The notes beneath the pieces are model-generated. The model saw only the letters and a program-made list of their open reading frames with translations. It was not told where the DNA came from and ran no database searches. The position numbers were made by a program, and so were the translations under genes. A DNA stretch of 64,000 nucleotides from Heliocidaris tuberculata (taxonomy: Eukaryota > Echinodermata > Echinoidea > Camarodonta > Echinometridae): contig CM046845.1 of the NCBI GenBank assembly GCA_025618425.1, positions 7,307,491 through 7,371,490 of the forward strand. Reading direction: 5' to 3'. Shown here piece by piece: positions 29,878 through 41,000 of the stretch (positions are counted from its first letter, which is position 1; every line of letters begins with the position of its first letter).

Positions 29878-31896
29878 AACATTTCCAAAAAACAATCGAA
29901 CCAACCATTTACTATGATTCATGCTAGTTTCACTCTCGCAGTCTTGAATACAAGTTAGTCAGCATCATGGGTAAAATTTTTCCTTTGGCATTCTTGATAA
30001 ATTAATGTCCAACCCATGAAGTTGATAATGCACGACCACTCATTAAACATCACTACAATTCACTAGCAATACAAAATACAGTATTCATTATGCATCATAT
30101 CATGATATATGCATGTCACCAGTAGAAAAATGACAGAACATTCTATGTATTAAAGCGATAAAGTCAAACAGGATAGTTTGAGAGGTTTCCAAGTAGGAAT
30201 AGCTGTTCTATACATTAACTAAAACCGTGTGAGATATATTGACATAATTAGCTAGAATACAATCAGTTTGAAGTGTATCATAATGATTGGGATTTGGGAA
30301 TAAATTTTGATTTAAGTAGAGATAATCATAATCGTTTCAACATGAAACACAGTATTACATGGCATCCATAAGTTGTGTGACATGTATTTTATATCTTTTG
30401 TAAGACTAGTAGCATACGCATCTCTAATTTACTACATGTAATTCAAGAATGGTATTAAGTTGGTGTACAAAACATTATCATACTGCTATGGCACAACATT
30501 CACAGATAACACAAGGTATCCACCTCACTTTCAGTAATGGAGAAGTGGTACATTGAACATGTGGTCTATACTGCAACTTCCCCACTTCAAAGATAAAATG
30601 TTTCTTTTCATTAATGGCTGATGAATATGTCATCAACCATGTGATATGAATTGGCAACGACGTTCATATGAATTTGAGACTTATAGACTGGAAACGATTT
30701 CCACACTAATCACTGAACTACATTGCATTTGCATGAGTCATGGAACCCAAGTACTGCTTTATATCAATTCAAATAGCACAAATAAAATGAATGTAAGTTG
30801 TTGTTGCTGCAGGAGTTTACACTTCTGCAAAATTTGACAATCAAATGTAGCAGTCTTGAACAATAGATACAATTCTTATGTGTACACGATTTCAGTAGAA
30901 ATTATCATATAAGGTCTGTCATGTGTTTATGATTCTTTGATGGGTATTCATTAAGAGAATTTGTGACCAAAATGGGAGATGGGATAGAGCAATGGGTAAT
31001 TGTGAAACAGAAAGAGGGCCTGATATATGCAATAGCAATTTTTGAGCTGGGGAATTTATTCAGCAGGTTGCACAAAGTCCTCCCATGCATGTCACTTAGG
31101 GCCTTTTTATCATAAAATCAGAATCAAATACCCTGGATTCAGTATCTACTTATTCAGACTTACAACCTTTTGCCACAAAGTCTGATGCTCTGGATTCATG
31201 TATGTGACATACAACTTTCTGCCACAAACTCAGAAATACCCTGGATTCTGGGGAACACATCTAGTTTAAGTGACACATTTGTGATAAACTGGCACATAGC
31301 TAATACAATAAACCTTATTCAGAATGTTCAAGTCAAAAGTGTTGATTTATCAACATTTTCAAAGTGGCTTAAGTCCAATTCTATGTATTTTGAACAAAGA
31401 AGATCAAAAGTAGTGTGACATAGAACATTTTCTAGAGTGCCACTGATCTTTCCTATGTACTCAATAAATCCAAGATATGCTCTACTGAGAATGGAATACC
31501 ACGAGTAGTCTTATACACAACTCTCGAGTGAGTTTTAGTGGCTTCTCTCAACCTCCTAATATATCCAAGAGATTAACCCTACAATTGCCATACACATATA
31601 TAAAATGTATACAGTCAATCACATTTGTGATTTATGGTAACAACAGGGTTATAGGTAATCAACAAAATTGTCAGGTGCAAGATCACAAGCGATAGTGGCC
31701 ATTAATTTCATCAACAATGAAGAGCAGAAGTTGCACTAAACACAACATTTGCTAGTGATCACTCTTAGTTCTTAAGAAATCTCACATATGAATTGTCTCA
31801 TCAACAAATACAGATATACCACATACACAGTCCTTTATGATTCTGGTTTCTGTTAATAAGGGTTAAAGGTCGTCGGCAAAGATGCTGAATGTGTTA
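29878..31896. other. Region after the PRMT5 stop codon, possible long 3' UTR
   Basis: AT-rich, no transposon ends found, no convincing reading frame. Unlike most non-coding parts of the window it is free of recognisable repeats, which would suit a 3' UTR; this is inference only. Confidence 0.35.
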
Positions 31897-32049
31897 TCAC
31901 AAGCTGATGGTGTACGACTGGCCGTTGATGTTATGGATGGGTGTGGCAACAGGTTCAGTCAGAGACCATTCGTACCATACGCTGCGGCTTCGGACGTTCC
32001 TCCAGAAGTGGACGGTCACTCTGGAATCGGCCGTTAAATGGATAGGAGT
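31897..32049 (-). CDS. PRMT5: PRMT5 last coding exon
   Basis: It reads [34 protein letters not shown] and [10 protein letters not shown], then TGA at 31899-31897. This matches the end of the beta-barrel domain of animal PRMT5 (WYEWAVT...GRSYTIGL). No convincing poly(A) hexamer was found close by, so the 3' end is not placed. Confidence 0.93.
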   Translation of the reverse strand, partial: TPIHLTADSRVTVHFWRNVRSRSVWYEWSLTEPVATPIHNINGQSYTISL

Positions 32050-35000
32050 CTACAGAGAGTACAGGAACAACAGGAAGAGATACAGTTAATAAAGGTCACA
32101 TGGAATATTCAAATGATTACAATATTCTGTCACTAAAGTATATTACATTAGCAGTTCCTATGACATTTCCAGTTCATTTCTGGAGCAAAATATTTGCAAA
32201 TCGATTTAACAAGTATATGCTACAACCTGTCACAACTTTTGTTTGTAGTCTTTCTTGTTCACAGTCAACAGATGTACAGAATATTTCATTTAAGGTAAAT
32301 AATGAATGTGACCTCTTTAATTACAAATGAATCAGTACATCCTTCCAGGCATATAATACTCTAGTAAAGTATGGTCGATAAGCTGTAATAATTCTGTGGT
32401 TATCACAACAAGAAACGGCTAGGCAAACATGCAGATATTGTATGGAACTTACTTTTAATGGAAAGAAAATTGGGAACCAGCTGAACATGCCTTCAGAATA
32501 TGTGCTTGGTTCAGTACCTGTAAACATCAAGATAAAGACATATATGAAATTAAAATATTAAGGGTTGTGAGTCACCATGTTTGTTGTATACCAACATCTA
32601 CTGCAAAATTTTCACAGACATTGACTACGTGTACAACATAATTCTCTTAGACATACCATTAGTTGATAACACCAAGGTTACATTGATGTGCCATAGAAGA
32701 ACATTAACGAATACTCATTCTTCCAAAGAACCTGCCATGCATAGAATATGCTCAAGATCACAAAGGAGTGCTGGCACCATCTATGGAAAGCATCATAGGC
32801 ACATTCTAGCGTGCACTGCTGTCTTCATCAGGTCAGCAGCACGCAGAGTACTGCCCTACTAACAATCATTTCTGAAGGATCTCAAGGTCACGGTACTTTT
32901 CACACACCTCCATAAAATCACTACCACTGGTCAGTTTGGTCAGTCAGTGTCTGCCAACGATACTTCTTTTAAAATGAAAGCTGGATTATAATGCAAAGTC
33001 AAGAACTTTTGCCGCCTAAGAATTTTGCAAAATGGTAAACACAGGCATTTTGGTGGTAGGAAGGTGTCAAGCAATACGAAATTGCAATGTTATGATTCAA
33101 TCATGTTGTGGTATGAAACTACTTTCCATTAAGGAAAATTGCAAAAGTTTAAGGTCTCCCAGTATATTGCCAAACCACACCCTACTCATAAACTCACTGA
33201 GCATGATGTCTCCATACAGCACCGTATCGAAGTATCCTGCAAACCCATGGAGCTCTGCATCCTCTTTGATGTTGAAGGTTAGGTGCTTGTACCTCTGGTT
33301 GTCTGTCGGTGGCTTGGCAGGGTGAGTGAAGGTGAAGACCGATTGGGGCTTGTCCAAGACTGATACATTCTGGAGACGGACTACATAGGGTGTCTCAAAG
33401 TGGGCCTGGAAAGGAATTAGGAAACCAGGCAGTTTCGTTAGGTGGATAATAATGCAGGAAAGTATAAAGTTTTGCAGAGAAAAAAGTTAACTTTCTGTGT
33501 CATTCAAGAGAAGATTTTTTTCTAAAAAGGGGGGATGCTATCTAAATGCCAAAATATAAAGCCTGGACAGTCATTCAAGATACAAATATTCTCTTTCAAG
33601 ACTTTCCTTCATCATTCTATTTTGTCTCTAAAAACATTGCCTTGTTACAGATTATTCCAGACTCAAAATATCCTATTAGTAGCATACAAGGCATGTCTGT
33701 TTTGGTTCCTGAGAAAGCTGCATACTGGAAGTTACAAAAATAGTTAAAATGCTGTACTCACTTCTGGATTCTTGTCCTTTTCTTTACATAATTTGACTTC
33801 ATTGTAGAGCTTGTGTGACATCAGAGGACTAAGATAGGAGGTGTATTTACATGGAATGCTGATACAGTCATCTGAAAGAACAAAAAAGGAGAAAAAGTGT
33901 GATTATAATTCAACTATCTAATGAAAATCTTTGAAGGACATTTTCCCTTTATATCAAAGTGAGGGAATTATATATTCACATTTCACTTTTAATTCAAATT
34001 GAATTTTAAACAAGATGAATGCGACTGCGTCTCCTATATATGCCTCCGCCTAAATTCAGTTGATGGCTCAAACTGTTCTTGAAATCTTGTGACAACCAGA
34101 ATAAAAAAGCCTCTAATTACATGTTAATTGACCTCTTTGACATTTGACCTTACACCTTATAACCCAAAAGTCTGATCACTTTATCTCCTCCTAGTCATGA
34201 ATACTAAATAGTTGAGATATGGTGATAACAAAGGTAAAAAAACATTAATTTCACATACACCTGTATAATGACCTCTATGACCTGTCACCTTTGACCTACG
34301 TGAACAGAAATCTAATCAGTTCGTCTCATTAAGGTGATGCATAGTTCCAAGTTTGAAGTTAATGGATCAAATTGTTCTCAAGATATCACGTTAAGGCTAA
34401 AACCTGCAATTTCAGAACTGACCTCTACGACCTTTGACCTTTGACCTACGTATCCCAAAATCTAACCAGATTGTCTTTCTATGCTGATACATACTAGTAC
34501 CAAGTTTGAAGTTCATACCTCAAATGGTTCTTGAGATATCGCATTAACAAGGCTAACACATGAAATTTCAGAAATTGACCTGTGACCTTTGACCTTTGAC
34601 CTACATACCCCAAAATCTAATCAGATCGTCTTCTTATGGTGATACATACTTGCACCAAGTTTGAAGTTCATACCTCAAATGGTTCTTGAGTTATTGCGAG
34701 AACGAGGCTAACACCTGAAATTTCAGAAATTGGCCTCTGTGACCTTGATCCTTGACCTACGTACCCCAAAATCTACTCAGATCATCTTCCTATGGTGATA
34801 CATACTAGCACTAAGTTTGAAGTTCATACCTCAAATGGTTCTTGAGTTATCGCTAGAATGAAGCTAACACCTGAAATATCAGAAATTGGCCTGTGACCTT
34901 AACCTTTGACCTACGTACCCCAAAATCTAATAGGATCGTCTTCCTATGGTGATACATACTAGCACTAAGTTTGAAGTTCATACCTCAAATGGTTCTTGAG

Positions 35001-38000
35001 TTATCGCTAGAACGAGCCTAACACCTGAAATTTCAGAAAAATTGGCCTCTGTGACCTTGACCTTTGACCTATGTGCCCCAATATCTACTCAGATCGTCTT
35101 CCTATGGTGATACATACTAATACCAAGTTTGAAGTTCATATCTCATGTGGTTCTTGAGTTATCGCTTGAACAAGAAAGCGGGACGGACGGACAGACGGAC
35201 GGATAGACGGACGGACAACCCGAAAACATAATGCCTCCGGCACCACCTCGGTGGGCGGAGGCATAAAAATTTGGTATTCTTCGATAACATACACTTGCTC
35301 AGAAGAACATATATTTGCTTTATTAACAGTCAGGGATGTAAAATCATCACTCATTTTACATATTTTCTTTGTCTCTGGTACATTGTTAGCAACTTCTTAC
35401 TTTTTTCCTTACTGTGATATATGTGGTATCATACTGTACAAATAAATATCCTTCATTTTGAATTCTTTTCAAACCTGCAGCTCACCCCTAACTTCTAAAC
35501 CTTAAAGTGTATCAATCATCTGAAAAAATAATTTGTGTACAGCTAGAAACTTTAAAATCAACCTCAAAGAACTTTATGTGGCCTTCTATAGGTCTGTAGT
35601 TAAGGAGTATGAAGGAAATAAAGGATAACATGAAAATGCTCGCACGAGGTTGGTTCTGCGCGAGCCCTTATCTTTGGGAGCGTGTACGTGTGCGGCGATT
35701 AGTCTACTCACAAGTCGCTTTTATGCTTATACAGAGTGTAATAAAAAATTGCAATATCTCTTTATAGAATTTATATTTGAAGCCCATATTTTGAATATAA
35801 CGACATGGATCCTCTAATATACAGAACAAAATATTCTTTGGTAATTGGTACCCCTTAAAAGGCTTCACCAGTAGCTCTCGAACCTTACCTTTAAGGAATG
35901 GTTGTGCGCCATCTAGACACTCGGGCGAGAGTTCATTGTCTCCGAACGACCCTAGGAGCTCACTGACAATGATGTCAGCCTTGACGGGAGCCTTCCACTC
36001 CCTCATGTCTGTCTGGACAACAGTCACCAAGTCACCCCACTTGTCTTCTTTCAATGTGAATAACCTGGGAATTTCAAGAATAGTTTAATATGTTATGTCC
36101 CAAAATACTCAAAATGTGTAATTGTAAATCTAAAATATCTAAAAAATCTAAAAATTAAAAATTAAAAGGTCTCAAGAGACAACCTTTTAGCCTCCTGTAG
36201 AGGTATGGACAATGGCTACCAAGTTGTAATATTGTAATATTTCAGAGTTAATAAACTGGAAATTCCAGACAATTTTTTTTCCACCATGACATTAGCATTT
36301 AAGAAACTTTTTCTCAGCATACATAGTACAAACTGTCATGAACTAGTCATTCCTTTTCAATTATACTATGCTTGAGATCTAAAAGGGCATTACCTCAATC
36401 TTGATGAATATGAATGCCCTTCTGGCTCTAAGCAAATCATACTGCACATTTCACTTACGTTACAGCTGCATTGGGATTCTTTTCTACGGCATATACATGG
36501 ACATTCCTCTCGGCTTGCTCGGCTGCCTTTAGTGATGCCGTCACTAGAGGGCCTCTTCCTGCTCCTAGAACCATTATTATTCTAAGGAAAATATAGGAAA
36601 GAGATCCCCTATAAATTATTATTTCAAGATCACGGATAACCTATTTGACAAAGCATCAAAAATAGTGCTCAAATGTACCATTTACATTACAACATAATGC
36701 CAACCTATCCCAAATGCAATCGTCAGCAATATCATCCATGGACTTAAACAATGAACAAAATATTTCTGAACAAAAAATGAAAAAAATGAAATTAGTGGAA
36801 AAGTTACACCATTATGGCACACCTATGTTCAATGCACATTTTGAAAATACATGTACAACTTTCAGAATTAACTTTTTTGTGGTAATATTGTCATATAATT
36901 GTGGGTTTCTTTTTTTGAAGAAATTAAACCCTAGTCCCATCCAGCTTGCTGTATGAATAATATTTCTTAAATGTTACTCTTCCAGGACATGAATGAAGAT
37001 AAAGCTTAGCTCTTTTTAGTTGCTTAAAGAGATCAAGTTGAGTTCTGGTCATGCGATAACATTGTGAAAGAAACTGTCTCAAATCAATTTGGAAAGGGTG
37101 ATTAAAGAGTACATAAGAATTGGTGTACACTGTAGGGTTTTGGAATCACCAAAACGAGAAGAAATTGACTCAATCCTGCTGGGAGTCACATGCACTGCAC
37201 ACAGAAATGTGTATATGGGACTACATACACATGTTCGGCCCACACATTTCAGCTGTTTCTCTTCATATTTCAAATATATGAGGGCATTTGAAGAGCAATC
37301 CTTTCCAGGGCAGATTTTTACTATGATGTTCTTCCAAACTGACATAAAAGAAATGAGAAAGCTCACATAAAATTTTAGAACTGCACACCAATTCCGTCTT
37401 AAGAAATTGGCTGGACTGGTGTGATAAGCAATTGGTGTGATAGCAAGGCACATCAAGTAATAGAAATTTGCATAAATGAAACTGAAACTACCTTCTAAAG
37501 AATATTTTGTAAAGTATGTAGGTAACTGAACTTACGTCTTAGTTGAAGATTTCTGTGACTCGGGAACCGAGTCTACCAGGGCTTTGTAGACGGCTTCCTG
37601 GTAACGGGTATACTTCACTGGATCTTTCTCAAATATCTCATAGGTTTGGGATTCTAGATTATCTGACAAAGGCTGAAAACCAAGCAAAATTTAAAATAAA
37701 ACAATCAATATAAAACAAACTCTGAAACATATATTATGACAACCTGAAATGTAGCAGTGGTAAATTATGCAGGCAATCTCCCAAGAGCAATTCTCTGTAA
37801 AGATTTGTTTGAACTTCTAAACCAATTATAAAATCATAATGTACACAATAAAATAGAAGAACATACCCAAAAGAAAACATTACAACTTAATTCTGTAGAG
37901 GGAATTTTTGAAAAAAGCACAAATCCATATTTTCTTATGCGAGCATTCAAACTGCTCAAAGGGCAGAAGTGTGATTAGTATGGTGGATGTATAAGACATC

Positions 38001-41000
38001 ACTGAGAGAATGGAAGACAAAATAGATGACATGCAGAAGACAATGGGAGGAGATGAAGTCGGTGTTGTAAAGAGAAACGAGGTGAGATGTCTGCGTTATT
38101 CTCAAAAAAAGAGGAAGGTAACTGGATGAGAAGAGAGATGGAAATGAATGTAGAAGAGATGAGAGGACAGAAATATCGAGAGAAACTCAGTCGAAGGAGT
38201 TGGTGGTGGTGGTGAGAGAAAAAGGGGGAGGTTTCAAAAAGAAAACACTGCAAAATAGACATTATCAACTGGGGCTGTATTCTGAAAATGATGTTATCTA
38301 TTAAGTTAGTAAAACAATGTTAATTGTCATGATCGAAATCAGGACAAGTCATTGGTTAATGATTGCGAAAAGATGGCTGTGCTTGCGTTGAGTTAACAGA
38401 GACATCTGCGCAAGCACGAATGATTGGCATTTGTCGCTAGCAATGTCAGTTTGTTATGACAATTATCATAGTCTTCCTTAACATGAAAGATAACATAGTT
38501 TTCAGAATACGGCCCCAGGTCTTTCATTAAACAACACTTACACAGGGTAGGGTCGAAATATGTAATTAAATAATATAAAAATTGCTTCTCGATGTTTACA
38601 TTCAAATTTCTTAATCTCACCTGTAGAGGGCACTGTAGATAGTCCTCATATCCCTTGGCGAATGCGTCGACCCCTCCTAGAGGAGGCTGGGACTGGTAGA
38701 GATGTTCCATGTACTGCTGGTAGGCCTTGATACCTTTGTCCGGATGCCTGTTTGTACCTTTGATCATCATCTGAACGTCTAGCTGTTGGTGCAGAGGTTA
38801 CAAACAGGGCATCGTTTCATAAAACTTGTTATCAATAACAAGTTACGATAGTTGTTATAAATCACTGAAATCCTTGCAACTGATACATGGCTGAGAGCAA
38901 ATTTGTCATATAAATGTGGCAGTTGTTACTGATAACAAGTTTTATGAAATGGGACCCAGAAGGGCATTTTTTTGGTGAATTCATAATGGAAATCTGTGAC
39001 TGTATTGTATTAGCGTATTTTTGGCAGCACTATGGGACCACACACTGGTCAATCAACCCTTCAAAGAAGAGACCTTGTGGGACTACACATTAGTGTGAAC
39101 TTACCCTGAAGAACTGCATGACTAATGCCCAGTGAGCTTTGGATAGTACTAGCGGGAGCCTATCAGTCTATCAATTCCACACAGAAGGCAACAGATGGGA
39201 CTAAACACTTAGTCTGGATTTGATCTTTCCTACATGAGAGGTAACCTACTCAACACTGCCCCTATCAACCCTACACAGGAGGCTATCCATGGGACTACAC
39301 ATTGAACTTACCCTAAAGAGCTGCATGACTAATGACTGGTGAGCTTTGGAAAGTACTGGAAATCCCTTCTTGTTGGTAAGGAAGAGAGAAGTAGAGAAGA
39401 TGGCACACTTGACAGGTTCACCCATCCATCTGTCAATCACTTCTTGTGATGGTAGATCCAACGTTGCTTCAAGAGCTGCAAAAGATGGAGTGTCTTTTGA
39501 TAGTCACTTTGTTGCAAGGGATTATCACATCTCAAGAACCTCAACTCTCTAACATTTAAACCCAAATCATCCTTCACATTGCCCCTGAACAACTCAAAAC
39601 TGCTTACTATACAATCAGACTAAATCTTAAGAAAAGCGCCCGCTAGAAAAGGTTCTGTAAAATTAGTACTGGCAAATCTTCAGCATTAAAATTCTAACTG
39701 GTCGTACAACATTAAACAATTTTTTTAAAAAATTTAAGATATAAGCCGTGCAACAAACACTTTTCAATCAAGAGAAAAAACCAAAAAATAGGACCCACAA
39801 TTGTAATTGGGTCTTTTCTCTTGCTAAAAACACTTTTATTACACATAAGAACACCATCAATGCATTTCATTCTTACTATTCATATAACCACTTGAAATGT
39901 TTGTCAGTAATATTTCATCATTTTGAAATTTTCTGAAATAACATAACCATGGTTTCTTCTTTTCCCCAAACTTTGGACGCTGTATGATCATACAGCGTGC
40001 ACTTGGGTTTCTAGTGTCTACTACCAACCTATGCCAAGTCTCTTGTGATGGTTGCATGCCCGCCGTAGAGTGTTCCACCAATGCCATGGCTCATTTTCTC
40101 TCTTTGATTGATCAAACGATATGCTGTTTTCAACCAAGTCATCTGTCATGGAGCCCGGAGCTTGCATTGGTACATGGATCCACACCTGATGGAGAACAAA
40201 GACAAACATTACAGGTCAATGAAGTTGGAAGCCATTGTGCCCCAAAGTTGGTTGGCATTATAGAAGGTAATCATAGATTTAAAAAGAAACCTGAATTACA
40301 AATTAAGTCGGGTTGGTTATCCTTTTGAAGAGAGGCAACTACGGTTCTGATGCACAGCCTCGATTCCGCAGGGAGTCTATTCTCATTGGATGCGACATGA
40401 ATGAGGCCGCTTCGCATGCAAGGCCATATATTGGCTATGCCTGGCAAAGGCTACATGCTCAGGTTCAATCTCAGGCAGACATGTCTATGCAACTGTTCAA
40501 CTGTTCAAGTCCCATCCCCCCAAAACCACCGTCTTCTTTGTTCCAGGTGATTTCCATGACCCAGCATGTAACCGCGCAGGCATCCTCCAAGGCTGATGCA
40601 GTAAATCCTGCTCAGGACACTACAATGCCGCCACCCCCTCCCCCAACCCCCACCAGACAGCCCTTGGAATATTATCCCTGTATCCATTTGTACCTGATGA
40701 TTACTGTGACCCTGCATGTGGCTGTAGAGACACCTTGCCAGGTTAACACATTTGATACTATTCAGGGGCACTAGGACTGCTGGGAGACTCAGGTGAGCCG
40801 CATAGTTCAGCTCCTGCATGAGAGCCACCTGAGAGTTCTGACGTACCACGGTACTCTCCGAGTCTGGCTGTAACCATTCTGACAGCTTGCCGACTACCAA
40901 CGCGCTCCAATCTGTAGATGCAAGTGAGAACATATACAGTAAAATCTGTGCATGATGGTCCAAAGGAGGTGTACATTCACTGCTGTTAACAAATGTTCAA

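Noticed and set aside
40313..40774. 153-codon plus-strand open frame
   Set aside because: It lies antisense over a PRMT5 intron and the end of exon 3; its only structure comes from the antisense of exon 3 and its decayed copy.
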